DNA of 64,000 bases from Hyphodiscus hymeniophilus (taxonomy: Eukaryota > Ascomycota > Leotiomycetes > Helotiales > Hyphodiscaceae). This document shows, one piece after another, positions 10,985 through 23,479 of this stretch (its first letter is position 1; each line of letters starts with the position of its first letter). A program made the position numbers and the translations under genes. The notes under the pieces were generated by a model. It did no database searches, was not told the origin of the DNA, and saw nothing but the letters and a program-made list of their open reading frames with translations. Where the stretch lies: positions 1,426,001-1,490,000 of the forward strand of contig VNKQ01000006.1 of assembly GCA_016508695.1 (NCBI GenBank), written 5' to 3'.

Positions 10985-13045
10985 ACGCGGAGACAGAGAC
11001 GGAGACAGAAACGTAACCGTTCGGGAAGATGCAAGTGTAGTTAAGACTCCATGATCAGAGTTGACTCATGTGTGGTGGGGAGCTGTTGTGGGGAATGAGG
11101 TACGATAAGGTTTGGATATGACGCGATTCGACTTTCCTCTTTCAGGCTGCAAGCCAAGCTCCAAGAGGCTTGATGCACTGTCCCTCGGCCTCAATCTTCA
11201 ACAACCGTAAGCCGCTAATTGGTACTACCTTGATTCATGACTAAAGGCCAGACTTTCTTACAGTACGAGAATTGATGTGATATACGCCGAAAGAGTTTGT
11301 ATTATTTGGCTTAAATATGTTCTGGCCCTTATTTTGCTCCCAGCGTCATTCCAAGTGGAAAATCGTACTTAATACAGCACGATATATTCATCTGCATCCT
11401 TTATTCAAACTAGGCATATTTGTGTCAATGCTGAAGGAATCATACAAAAAGAAGATCGGGGAAATTGTCACTCCTGTGTGTATTCTTAATAGATTCCTGA
11501 AACATCACTTGCTCATGACACGGATGTTGTAGCCCTTGATGCCGCAGACAGGAAAACACCAGAGCAGCAATGGCTATGGTAATAATAGCGCCGCCAAGCT
11601 GCTATGCCGCCTATTGCTGCTTTGGAAGGGCAGGACTGTTCTGAGGACTTGAGAATGGAGTTGAAGGATGAAAATTCATCGGTGGTGGTGGTGGTAAGAC
11701 TGCAAAGATGGTTTGGGGGCGCATGTCGTATTTACAGACTGAGACGGGAAACTCCTCCGTTCGTCATCGGTGTGTACCTTTGCTTCCAAAAAAGGAGAAA
11801 GAAAAAAGTCCTTCTAAGTGTGTATTGGATTTCACTGTCTGCTTTATTGAGAAGGTAGTATTTGGTGTTGTTGTCGACGAAAAGATAAGCGGCGGTAAAT
11901 ACCAAAGAGGGATCCTTGGGTAAGTCTTAGAGTGCTCTAATGGGGGTGTGAACGGCTGGAGAAGAATTGCCTTTGTGCATTGAACGCGCAGGATGAAGGC
12001 TCTGGAAGCGCACCACGCAGTACAGGTCGTCATGGAAGCGCACCATGATATCCAAAATCCCTACTGAGATGTTAACGTCTGCCTATCTGTCTTTTCGCAA
12101 TTGAAGCCCGATATGACGAAAAAAGCCCTATCCTCTCCGCAGCCCTTCGTGTCTCATCCCGCTTACCAGTCGCCACTCCACGCACAACACTAGAAACAAG
12201 TCAGAGCCTCACTGGTTGCAATGGTACTGACTTCAATATCGTCAATATCTGTCCCGCGATCTTAGGTGTCTCAAGAGCTGCGAACTTGAAATATGGCCTA
12301 AGGCTTCATCTGTAAAACTGAACGGCCCGTTACTTCTAGCGGACCAACGTAAGCCCACATTAGCATGAACCCCCCACTTTCGAACCCGTGAAGGTGTCTG
12401 GTGCTTTTAGTGGTTGGGATTCAGGATCCATCAGCGTTTACCTGCCATTCCAGGAACCCCGCAGCGAACCCTTGCTACCGCCTTGGGCCGCGAATCAATT
12501 CAAGCTTTACGGACACCAGTCGGATAATCTCTATGCACCTCGATGGAGATGAAGACGTAGGATTTTTGTACGAGACCATAAGAGATGCTAAATCATGGGG
12601 GTAATCTACTTTACAGGATATGCACGACGGTTTTTATATTGCTCCTCAGAAATATATCCCAATCTACAGGCCGGTATATTTAGAAGCAAATTGCGCGCCG
12701 TTACCTTAGATCTTCAGGAGAGGGTTGGAACGGTCCGCTTTTCTATTTCCCCTATCTCGTGGTAAGCTACACTAATACCTCCGTAAGGTGGAAGGCTCAG
12801 AGAGGGTTCAGCCACAGTCGTTGGGGCTAAACAAAGTCTTTTCTTCTAGAACCCTGCTGCAATTACCCGTCTCTCCTTTTCCAGCTCTCCTCCTCACCTC
12901 CACGGTCGGCCACCTCCTCACTCTCTCGCTCCCTCCCCGTCGAGGCACGTACACGATCGTCTCTGTCGCTCTTGCTTGTGCTGTGCTGCGCTGCGCTGTG
13001 CTATCCCGTCCTGTCCTTTTTCCTTTCTCCGTCGATTCTGGTTCC
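10985..13045. other. 2-kb divergent intergenic region
   Basis: Separates the minus-strand kinase-like gene from the plus-strand glycosyltransferase, so it should contain both promoters. Open frames here lack motifs. The segment 12880-13045 is strongly C/T-rich, as in many fungal leaders, and can be read as an N-terminal extension of the glycosyltransferase, which I reject. No RNA gene was recognised. Confidence 0.35.
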
Positions 13046-14575
13046 ATGTCTGTCAAAGCCCCCCATACAATGTTGCCGAGAACTCCTCTGCTTCGTTGGG
13101 TCGGCGTCACTTTCCTTGTCGCGCTCCTTGTCTATTTCCACCCGACCTTCACTGGCACAACGATACGAATAGTCGCCGAGTCGGGCGCACCCATACCTCA
13201 CTCGCAGCAGAGCGAAGACGACTTTACTTTCGTTAAGCAGGTCTTGAAGGACAACCACATCGGCCCAGAGATCACATACGCTTCACGCACCATCCAATAC
13301 GTCCCAGATGCGCCGTATCGAAAGTCAATCACAGAAGTCGACGACGTTCTGTTTCCGAACGAGTTTGCAGAGATCACCATCAATAGAAAGATTTCCTTAC
13401 CAGTAGGGAGATCTGTCAAACTCCATGTTCACCAATCTCCACGCCCAGACCAAGTCGACGCCTCGTCTCTCATCTTCGGCGCATCCACCACTTTCGAGCG
13501 CTTCACCGGCGAAGAGACGAGCCCGGTGAAGGAATGGAAAAGATGGCTCACCGATGGACATGGGCACACAAATGGCGCGGGATTGGTGTTGGCATTGTTC
13601 AACACAAGCACGGTTGAAATCGCACATGTCACGGATGAGTTGGTAGCGGCCGGGATCAACGCTACTGTGGTCGCTTCTGATATGAAACTCGATATGCCTG
13701 GCCGGTATGTGTCTCTAGTCAGCATGCTCTACAACCACCCCACTCGAGATTCGAGGAAGTATTTTGCTCTTATCGACGATGATACTTTCTTCCCCTGCAT
13801 ATCTGCACTTGTGGACAAGCTGTCAAATTACGACCCAGCGAGACCCTACTATATCGGCACCTTCACTGAGCGCGTAGACTGGATGATTGGAAACCGCGCA
13901 CCAATGGCCTATGGCGGAGGAGGAGTCTTCCTTACTGCACCTGTGGCTCGCCAAATACTCCAGCTTCCCTGTCTCGAGAAAGATAAGAAGGACGATTATG
14001 TACTGAAAGCCGATCAAGGAGATCGGCTCCTGTACAACTGCCTTCGAAATTACACCGAGATCCGTCTTACGTACCTGCCCCTACTGCATCAATCAGATCA
14101 GTTTGGTGACCCAAGCGGATTCTACGAAAGTGGCCAACAAGCGCTCTCTCTGCACCATTACAAGTCTTGGCACCACATCCATCCAGATCGATTGCATGTT
14201 GTTGCTGATGCTTGTGGGGAGGATTGTTTACTCCAACGGTTTCAGTTCAAGGACAATTTCATCTTGTCGAATGGATTTTCCGTAGCACATTACCCCAAAG
14301 GTATTGACTTCGACCCGTTGATTATGGAAGGCACATTCGACAATGGAGACGGTGATATGCAAGACGTCAGTTTGTCATATACATTCGGTGGCTTACGAAA
14401 GAACTTGGCCAAGACTGGACGAAAGCTGGCATGGGAGCTGTTGGATGCCAGACAAGAGGGCGACGGCCGAGTTCGACAGATCTACCTGAAGAGACGGGGC
14501 GATGGGAGGTGGGTTCCCGAGGGCGAAGAGCATCCTGAGAGGGACAGTATTGTAGTATTGGTCTGGAAGCCATGA
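13046..14575 (+). CDS. Glycosyltransferase family 31 / Fringe-like (DUF604-type) protein
   Basis: The open frame extends back to 12788, but the upstream part is compositionally leader-like. The ATG at 13046 puts a single membrane anchor (LLRWVGVTFLVALLVYF) at residues 12-28, as expected for a type II Golgi enzyme, giving 509 residues. The catalytic region carries the DxD-like metal and nucleotide-sugar site in KYFALIDDDTFFP, followed by YYIGTFTE and the small-residue run MAYGGGGVFLTAP, both hallmarks of Fringe/DUF604 glycosyltransferases. Then come the acidic DQGDRLLYNC and the LHHYKSWHH segment. The likely role is extension of glycans on secreted or wall proteins; donor and acceptor are unknown. 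The downstream neighbour is SLH1, in the same orientation. Confidence 0.85.
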   Translation: MSVKAPHTMLPRTPLLRWVGVTFLVALLVYFHPTFTGTTIRIVAESGAPIPHSQQSEDDFTFVKQVLKDNHIGPEITYASRTIQYVPDAPYRKSITEVDDVLFPNEFAEITINRKISLPVGRSVKLHVHQSPRPDQVDASSLIFGASTTFERFTGEETSPVKEWKRWLTDGHGHTNGAGLVLALFNTSTVEIAHVTDELVAAGINATVVASDMKLDMPGRYVSLVSMLYNHPTRDSRKYFALIDDDTFFPCISALVDKLSNYDPARPYYIGTFTERVDWMIGNRAPMAYGGGGVFLTAPVARQILQLPCLEKDKKDDYVLKADQGDRLLYNCLRNYTEIRLTYLPLLHQSDQFGDPSGFYESGQQALSLHHYKSWHHIHPDRLHVVADACGEDCLLQRFQFKDNFILSNGFSVAHYPKGIDFDPLIMEGTFDNGDGDMQDVSLSYTFGGLRKNLAKTGRKLAWELLDARQEGDGRVRQIYLKRRGDGRWVPEGEEHPERDSIVVLVWKP

Positions 14576-15134
14576 GGGGCAGGAGAAGGTTACGGAGTTT
14601 ATGAGATGATGAGAGCATTCTGTGTGAATATTGGATACGTCCTTCTTGTAAATATAGGGGGTCTCCACGGCGTTCGGCATGCTGGCATTCGTCTGCCGCA
14701 CAGGGAACCAACTTTGCTTTGCTTTCATATGGCACTTTGAGCGGACATAGCGTTGCGTCTAGAATAGGAAAGGTAAATAATACGAATGGATGTTCATACT
14801 CCGAAAACATAAACCTCATTGTCCGTTGATCTACGTAGATCTGCCATTGATAATAGCAACTGACAGCATATGAAATAATGGTGGCTCTGAAATAGGATGA
14901 CTTGTCAAGGTTCTAAAGAGTCAATCACGAAGCCTGGTGAATCACCGGCCTCAACATGCCCCTCCACCATTACATAATTTCGCCTCGCCTATTTCCACTA
15001 CCAATGCCTTCAACATCGATCCTTGACTCACATCGCATGTTTCACTGCGACTGAAAAGGCGCCTTTGAAGCTATCCGTTTCCTCTCCCTAATAACTGATA
15101 AATAGTTGAATAAGAAGAATTCTCATCAACTACC
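14576..15134. other. Intergenic region before SLH1
   Basis: 3' flank of the glycosyltransferase gene and promoter of the helicase gene. No other gene can be supported. Confidence 0.4.
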
Positions 15135-18100
15135 ATGTATCCAGCAGACTTAGATTCCGCCGAGGCACAATGGCAAACACAGCTTGCCGCCATGCGAGCT
15201 GCCTTGGCAGAACTCAAATTACCTGCCAAATCCACAAATGGAGAATCAAGCGCCTACGGCTCTGAATTAAACTTTGATGAAGACGATGAGTTCACCTCCA
15301 GCAATAGTGGGGATGATGTATGGGACTTCATCAGCGACAGCGAGGACGATGCATGGAGCAGCGATCCCAACGAAGGACCGCTCATGGAAGTCAGCGGGAG
15401 CGCGAATGCCGGAGGATATGGACCGCAATGGCTTAGGAGTAAATGCATCGGCTTTGCCTCGAAGAAGCAGGGTCTATCTGGCGAAGATCTCCAGGAACAG
15501 ATCATGGCTCTGCTCGTTTCCGACAGTGTCGAAGAGGAGCTGCAATCCACACTGACTGATATCATCGGATTTGACGATCTGGACTTCGTGATTGAGCTTA
15601 TCTCGCACCGGGCAGACATCACGGCTGCTTCTCCCTTTTCGAAGAACAGGGATGAGGGTATCTTTGGGAAGTTGCAGACGAAGCGCCAGAGAGAGGAGGC
15701 GTTGAGGCGGAGGGATTACGAGCATAAACATGCTACGTTGGGACCGAGTATCGATCGTGATGGGCCGCAGTATCCGCACGTCTATAAGGCGCATTCGGCT
15801 GGTAACACGCTGGATTCTAGAGGGAGAAAATATGCCCTTCCCATGGGTAGTGAGCGGAAAGAACATGAGGTATGTGCATGGATCGCTGATCTACAGACAG
15901 AAATCTTGACATAAAATAGAAATACGAAGAATACTCGATCCCTGCGGGAAAGGTTGGAACTCTTGGGAAGGGGAGAAAACTAATCGAGATCTCTGAGATG
16001 GACGGCCTTTGTAAAAGGACGTTCAAAGGCTACAAATCCTTGAATCGCATGCAAAGCCTGGTATATCCCGTTGCATACCAAACCAGTGAAAATATGTTAA
16101 TATGTGCTCCTACTGGTGCTGTAAGTCTTTCACTGTCCTATGAGTAGCAAGATATTGACGGAATATAGGGTAAAACAGATGCAGCCATGCTCACCATCCT
16201 CCATGCCATAGGCCAGAACGTCTCTCCCAATCCCGCAGAAGTCCCGGAGTCATCAGACTTTGTGGTCAACTTAGAAGACTTCAAGATTGTCTACGTTGCT
16301 CCGATGAAAGCTCTGGCAGCAGAAATCACTCAAAAGCTTGGCAGTCGCCTTGCTTGGCTGGGCATACAAGCCAGAGAGCTGACGGGTGATATGCATCTTA
16401 CCAAGAAGGAAATTCTGCAAACTCAAATCATTGTTACGACTCCCGAAAAGTGGGATGTCGTAACGCGCAAAGGTACCGGCGACACGGAATTGGTACAAAA
16501 AGTCCGTCTCTTGATCATAGACGAAGTGCATATGCTTCATGATGATCGCGGTTCCGTCCTCGAATCGTTGGTCGCGCGTACTGAGCGTCAAGTGGAAAGT
16601 ACACAGTCCCTCATTCGAATTGTGGGACTATCCGCCACGCTTCCAAACTATGTCGATGTCGCAGATTTCCTTAAGGTCAATCGATATGCAGGTCTCTTCT
16701 ATTTCGATGCAAGTTTTAGACCTGTTCCTCTGGAGCAGCATTTTATCGGTGTCAAGGGCAAGGCTGGTACGAAAGCTTCTCGTGACAACATTGATACCGT
16801 GGCGTTTGAGAAAGTGCGAGAGATGCTGGAGCTAGATCACCAAATCATGGTTTTCGTTCATTCGAGGAAGGATACTTTCAACACAGCTAAGATGCTCTAT
16901 GAGAAAGCTATTGACCAGGTCTGTGTAGACCTCTTCGACCCGACTGGCCATCCTCAATATGAGCAAGCAGTAAAGGACATGAAGAGCTCAAGAGGTAGGG
17001 AGCTTCGTGAATTGCTGCCGAAGGGTATTGGAATTCATCACGCAGGCATGGCCCGTTCAGACCGAAATCTGATGGAGAGACTGTTCGGCAGTGGCGTTTT
17101 GAAAGTTCTTTGCTGTACTGCTACTCTGGCATGGGGTGTCAACTTACCCGCTGCAGCAGTCATCATCAAAGGAACACAGGTCTACAGCGCACAAGATGGT
17201 AAATTCATCGATCTCGGCATCCTGGATGTTCTTCAAATCTTTGGTCGAGCTGGTCGCCCTCAATTCCAAGATACTGGAATTGGCATGATCTGTACGACCC
17301 AGGACAAGCTCCCCCATTATCTCCAGGCAGTCACAGCGCAAGTCCCCATCGAATCGCGATTCTCGAAACATCTCGTGGATAACTTGAACGCCGAAATTGG
17401 GCTCGGAACGGTGACTTCGGTCCCGGAAGCCGTTCAATGGCTTGGATATTCGTATCTTTTCGTTCGAATGCAACGCAATCCTCTGACCTACGGCATAGAC
17501 TGGGCAGAGATCCGTGACGACCCGACTTTAGTTCAACGTCGTCGACAGCTTATTATACAGGCAGCCAGAACTCTACAACAAAGTCAAATGATCATATTCA
17601 ATGAAACGACCGAAGAGCTTCGGAGTAAGGATGTCGGCAGGATTGCAAGTCAATTCTACATTCTTCACACCAGTATCCAAATCTTCAACACAATGATGCA
17701 ACCGATGGCAACAGAGGCCGATGTCCTGAAAATGATTGCTATGAGTGGAGAGTTTGATAACATCCAGTCTCGGGATACTGAAGCCAAAGAGCTCACGAAG
17801 TTGAAAGAAGAAGCTTCGCCTTGTGACGTTGCAGAGGGTATCGATACGCCTCATGCCAAAACGAACATTCTTCTGCAGTCTTACATTTCTCGAGCAAATC
17901 TAGAAGACTTTGCTCTTGCGAACGATTCGAATTATGTTGCGCAGCAAGCTGCCAGGATTTGCAGGGCACTGTTCATGATCGCTCTCAATCGTCGATGGGG
18001 CCACCAATGTCTCGTTCTACTCTCACTTTGCAAATCCATCGAGAAGAGAATCTGGGTGTTCCAGCATCCCCTACATCAATTCGACATCCCGAAGCCTGTG

Positions 18101-21100
18101 CTGAACCAGCTCGACTCCAAAGACGCTGTTTCTATCGAGACACTTCGAGAGATGGACTCCGCTGAAATCGGATCACTTGTTCATAATCATGGAGCTGGAA
18201 AGACGATTTCTAAGATCATTGATAACTTCCCAACCATCAGCATCGAAGCTGAAATTGCTCCTCTCAACAGAGACGTTCTCAGAATTCGTCTCTACCTTAC
18301 ACCCGATTTCCGCTGGAATGACCGCCATCACGGAACTTCGGAAAGTTACTGGATCTGGGTTGAAAATTCAGAGACCTCAGAGATCTTCCATCACGAGTTT
18401 TTTATCCTAAATAGGAGGAAGCTATATGATGATCACGAGCTTAACTTCACGATTCCGCTCTCAGATCCTTTGCCAACTCAGATCTATGTGAGAGCGGTAT
18501 CTGATAGGTGGCTGGGAGCAGAGACTGTTCATGCCATATCCTTCCAACACCTCATCAGGCCTGACACAGAGAGTGTCTATACAGATCTTCTCAATCTTCA
18601 GCCTCTACCGATCACTGCACTCAAGAATCCAGCATTGGAAGAACTCTACGGCGAAAGATTCCAGTTCTTCAACCCAATGCAGACTCAGCTGTTTCATACG
18701 CTTTACCACACACCTGCAAACGTCCTCCTTGGTTCACCAACGGGTTCCGGAAAGACTATCGCTTGTGAGCTTGCTATGTGGTGGGCTTTTCGGGAGAAGC
18801 CAGGCTCGAAGGTTGTCTATATTGCTCCTATGAAGGCACTCGTCCGCGAGCGCGTCAAAGACTGGGGTGTTCGACTGACTAGAGAACTTGGTCTGAAGCT
18901 TGTAGAATTAACCGGAGATAATACGCCAGACACTCGAACCATCCGAGATGCAGATATCATCATCACTACGCCCGAGAAATGGGATGGTATCTCCAGATCC
19001 TGGCAGACAAGAGGCTATGTCAAGCAGGTCAGCCTGGTGATCATTGACGAGATCCATCTCCTTGGTCTAGATCGTGGACCAATTTTGGAGATTATCGTAT
19101 CCCGCATGAATTATATTGCAGCACAATCAAAAGGCTCAGTCAGACTGATGGGAATGTCAACTGCTTGTGCCAATGCCATGGACTTGGGCAACTGGCTTGG
19201 AGTCAAAGAAGGGCTCTTCAACTTCCGCCACAGTGTCCGTCCTGTCCCGCTAGAGATTTTCATTGATGGGTTCCCTGAGGTCCGGGGCTTCTGTCCGTTG
19301 ATGCAATCAATGAACAGACCTACCTTCTTGGCGATCAAGACTCACAGTCCTGATAAGCCTGTGATTGTATTCGTTGCTTCTCGCAGACAGACACGATTGA
19401 CAGCTAAAGACCTGATCAATTTCTGCGGCATGGAAGATAATCCACGTCGGTTTGTCAAGATGTCAGAAGAAGATCTACAGCTTAACCTCTCTCGTGTTCA
19501 CGACGATGCTCTCAAGGAAGCACTGAGTTTTGGTATTGGATTGCATCACGCTGGTCTAGTGGAATCGGATCGTTCACTAGCAGAGGAGCTATTTGCGAAC
19601 AACAAGATCCAGATTCTCGTGGCTACGAGTACTCTCGCTTGGGGTGTCAATCTTCCAGCTCATCTTGTGGTCGTCAAGGGGACGCAGTATTTTGACGCAA
19701 AAATCGAAGGCTACAAGGACATGGATTTGACAGATGTGCTGCAAATGCTTGGTCGAGCTGGTCGCCCTCAATTCGATACTTCAGGCATCGCTCGAATCTT
19801 CACTCAAGATTCTAAGAAGGCCTTCTATAAGCACTTCCTACATACTGGCTTCCCTGTCGAATCATCCCTCCATCTGGTACTAGACAATCATCTTGGTGCA
19901 GAAGTCTCGGCAGAAACAATCTCCACCAAGCAAGATGCCTTAGACTATCTGACTTGGACATTCTTTTTCCGCCGTTTACATAAGAACCCATCTTACTACG
20001 GCCTCGAGATCTCAGCAGAAGAGCACAATACAATCGCCGCCCAACAGATGGCAAACGAATATATGATAACGATGGTTGATAAATCCCTCTCCTCGCTCGC
20101 CGAATCAAAATGTATCTCCATCGAACCTAACGGCGACGTGGACTCCACTCCCCTGGGCAAGATAATGAGCTACTATTACCTCTCTCACCTCACAATCCGC
20201 CACCTTGTCTCGCACGCCAAACGCTCTGCAACGTTTGCCGACGTGCTCTCGTGGATGTGCGCCGCAACTGAATACGACGAGCTCCCCGTCCGCCACAACG
20301 AAGACCTAATCAACGCCGAACTAGCCAAGAACCTCCCAATCCCCACCTCCGCGTTCGACAACCTGCCGATGTGGGATCCGCATGTGAAAGCGTTCCTGCT
20401 ACTACAAGCACACATGTCACGTATCGACCTACCCATCAGCGATTACGTAGGCGATCAAACCAGTGTCCTCGACCAAGCTATCCGTGTCATGCAAGCTAGC
20501 ATCGACGTTTTGACCGAGCTCGGCTACCTATCCAGCGTCCTCCAGATGATAACACTGATGCAATGCATCAAAAGCGCTCGCTGGCCCACCGACTTTCCAT
20601 TATCCATCCTACCCGGCGTATCAACCGACACACCAAGCAACACGTCCCTGCCCACAACGCTTCAAGCCCTCACCGCCCAATCCCAAAAGGTCTACGAAAG
20701 TACCCTCTCCGCCCTCAGACTTCCCATGACCACATCCCAACGATTCCAAAAAGCCGCCCTCCAACTCCCCAACCTCTCCATCTCCCTCCAGAACCTCACG
20801 GCGCTATCTCTCTCTGTAGTCCTCACGCGCAAGAACGCCTACACGGAGAGGAACGGCAAGGTGTTCGCGCCGCGCTTCCCGAAATCACAGACGGAAGGCT
20901 GGTTCGTGGTGCTCTGCCGCGAGGAGAGCGACGAGATCGTTGCTCTGAAACGAGTCGGCATCGCTGTGGGCGGGAGGGGAAACTTGAGTGCGAGAGCGGA
21001 GATCAAGCTACCTGAGGACGGAAAGGGTGGGTTCGACGAGGGGAGGAGGTTTGATGTCTTGGTTGTCAGTGATGCGTATCCGGGAATGATGTATAGAGTC

Positions 21101-21208
21101 AAGAGCGTGGAAGTCCCTGATGTGCCGAGGGTTGGGGATGATGGGAAAGAGAAAGGGAAGAAGGGGATGGGGAAGACTGGGGGTGAAGGATCGGGGATAA
21201 AGAACTGA
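15135..21208 (+). CDS. slh1: Slh1/ASCC3-type tandem-cassette DExH RNA helicase
   Basis: Three exons (15135..15869, 15920..16120, 16169..21208) with 50- and 48-bp introns encode 1,991 residues, close to yeast Slh1. The acidic N-terminus (DEDDEFTSSNSGDDVW) precedes two Ski2-like cassettes. Cassette 1 has APTGAGKT, split by intron 2 between GA and GK, then IIDEVHMLHDDRGS and GLSATLPNY. Cassette 2 has GSPTGSGKT, IIDEIHLLGLDRGP and the altered motif III GMSTACAN. Each is followed by a QxxGRAGRPQF motif and a Sec63 domain. Slh1 and human ASCC3 split collided ribosomes in the ribosome-quality-control trigger complex. The spliceosomal Brr2 is the main alternative, but its much longer N-terminus is absent. 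The C-terminus is lysine/glycine-rich. Confidence 0.93.
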
Positions 21209-21723
21209 TTTCAATTGAGAGCTGGATTGACGTGGTTTTCGTTGTGAGTGCACTCATGGTTGATAGTGTGGAAAAGACAGGTCAACGAAAGAACTTGATT
21301 GGTTGAAGGGCGGTATGGTTGTGTAGATGACTTGGCGACGTGGTCTTCAGTTCGTGAGTAGAAAGGTAACTTACGAACCACCGTCCTGAAAGGCAGGATC
21401 ATGCGTTGTGGGTCACAGGAAAGACCGCACCGCGTGAAGGAATGAAACCTCCGTCAGGAACGCAATGAGACACAATAGTGGTAGCATAGAGAAAGAAGCA
21501 CATTTGTCTAGGCCACGATTTGATTCCGGGATCATGAAGCCAACGCCAGAAGCGCCATTCTCTCCCGCGAAAGTGCCTCGTAAGCACTCAATTCATACAG
21601 TACATGCGTAGCAATGTGACGCCCAAAGCAAAAAAAAAAACATACCGTCTCAGCGAAGCAAGCCTTCTTCGCATGTAACTCCGTCAACGCCCGCCGTCCA
21701 TAGAGACACAAGTGAAAAGAGTG
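21209..21723. other. Convergent 3' region between slh1 and the bZIP gene
   Basis: Both flanking genes end here. It includes an oligo-A run at about 21630-21641. The short frames have no features. Confidence 0.4.
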
Positions 21724-22947
21724 TTATTGGATTGACATGGACGATGGTAGACCGTCCGCACTTCCTGTAAGTCTGTGACAAGACGGATGTCAGTATTTGT
21801 TTATGTAGAAATGAGGGAGGAGAAGAAAAGCGAAATCGAAATAGGAGGATTTCAAGGAGGGTCCCGAGTATTCTTGCCTTGTAGCTACTTGAGCCAAGGA
21901 GGATTAAGAAATGGGGTGACATACTGGGATCGAATCAGAGCATCGGCGGCAGCCGAGTCCTCTGCGTTATTCTCCTTGAATCTCTTATGCTGCTCGTAGC
22001 CGTGATCATCCTGCGCATGCTTGCCCGAGTTCAAACCTGCGGCAGCAAGGGTTCTGGCGGCGGACGCTTGGAGCTGGTGAGCCTGGCTCATCGGCGCCAT
22101 CGGCGCAACAGGAGCACCATCATGTCCTCTCTGCATATGATCGATATGTTGATCATGTTGTCTCGCATGGGGATGGTTCAAGTTGACATTTGGGGGAGGT
22201 TGCGGGTATTCGCCTTGAGACTCGATGAGTCGGGACTGCAGGTGGATGATATACTCGCGCAACGAGTAGTTCTCCGCCTGGATCGACTTGTAATTGTCTT
22301 CCAACGCATGCAACTCTCGGACCTGTTCCTCAAGCTTCTTAATGTATCCTTCCTTGCGCTGTCGGAAGGCTCTCTGTGAAATTGTTTACGTAAGCTTGGA
22401 TTCTGGGCTGGATGACATGAGAATTGACAAAGCAACGAGACCATCGCAAGTTTTAACGAGCTTGAAACTTCAACTTCGCTCCAATCCGAACATGAGGCGA
22501 CGAAACGAACAGCGTACCTGGGCAGCACGATTTTGCGCAGCGCGCTTCGATTGCGACAGCTCTCTCTTTCCTCCCTTCCGTCCGTCACCCATACTGTCGT
22601 CCCCGCCCGAGTCTCCGCCGTTGCTCATCATACCTCCTGGTCCGCCAATTGACGGGTCGATGTTGTGATCGTGAGGGGAAGCGCTGCTTGATGCTGGCAC
22701 GTCGTTGTAGCCATGAGGACCGCTGTGCTGCTGGGTGGAGATGACGGCGGCGAGCTGTGCTCTTAAGTCTGGACCGCGCGCAAGTATCATGTCAGCAGGG
22801 CGTCGACGAGTGAGGGTCTGGGTGAGCATGGGGGGCATCGGATATGCTGCAATAAATCCGAGTAAGGGATTACTTCTCGTATAGGCAGTTGCTGTTGGAG
22901 AGGGGGAAGGGGGAAGAAGGGTGGATTATACCATTGTCCGCACTCAT
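21724..22947 (-). CDS. kapC: kapC-like bZIP transcription factor
   Basis: Four exons: 22947..22932 (16 nt), 22846..22518, 22373..21925 and 21772..21724, with introns of 85, 144 and 152 bp. Together they encode 280 residues. The basic region spans the second splice: SQSKRAAQNRAAQ-RAFRQRKEGYI, followed by a leucine zipper (LEEQVRELHALEDNY) and the conserved ENYSLREYIIHLQSRL and GEYPQPPPNVNL block that marks fungal kapC. The N-terminus is MSADN-AYPMPPM and the C-terminus after the last splice is LTGSADGLPSSMSIQ. The product is expected to be nuclear and to bind AP-1/CREB-type sites; little is known of kapC biology. If the last intron is kept, the frame ends as YVTPFLNPPWLK instead. The 5' flank is long and repetitive. 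Confidence 0.88.
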
Positions 22948-23118
22948 CTCCTGTTGCGAGAGTGAGTCAGCGTCTGTACTGTGTCTTGGGTAATGTAGTC
23001 AAAGAGGAGGAAGACCGGAAGAAGTGAGAGTGTGAGTGTGAGTGAGGGACCGGATTACGAAAGAAGCCCCGGGGGGAGAGGGAGGGAAGGTGCTAGTGAA
23101 ATGGTGGATATATGATGG

Positions 23119-23161
23119 TTGGTGTATGGTGGTGGTGTATGGTGGGTGTATGGTGTATGGG
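23119..23161 (+). repeat. GGTGTATGGT-type minisatellite
   Basis: Imperfect tandem copies of a GTGTATGG(T)GG unit in the 5' flank of the bZIP gene. On the transcribed strand it is CA/CC-rich leader sequence. Confidence 0.7.
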
Positions 23162-23455
23162 TAGTAGGTACGAAGTATGAGAAGGATAATAGGAAGCTAA
23201 GGTAGGGGAGTGAAGTGGAGTATTGGCGTATGTAGGCAAGATGCGATAGTAGGAAGGGGAGGGGATGTACCTGATTATGCATACTCTGCTGTGAAGCGGG
23301 AGCTGGCGCGATTGACTGCATGGTTCTGGGAATCATATAGACTTTGATTCGTGGGGAGAACGAGAGATGGGTGTGTGTTGAATGAATGACGGTGATGGAT
23401 CGGGGGGTTGGGGTAAGTGTATGGTTTGGAATTGATTGGGTCAAGTAAGTCTCTC

Positions 23456-23479
23456 GTTGTTGTTGTTGTTGTTGTTGTT
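23456..23479 (+). repeat. (GTT)8 trinucleotide microsatellite
   Basis: Eight perfect GTT units (AAC on the minus strand), in the probable leader of the bZIP gene. Likely length-variable between strains. Confidence 0.85.

Noticed and set aside
12788..13045. N-terminal extension of the glycosyltransferase frame by 86 codons
   Set aside because: C/T-rich, low-complexity and hydrophobic without pattern. The ATG at 13046 places the membrane anchor at the expected site.
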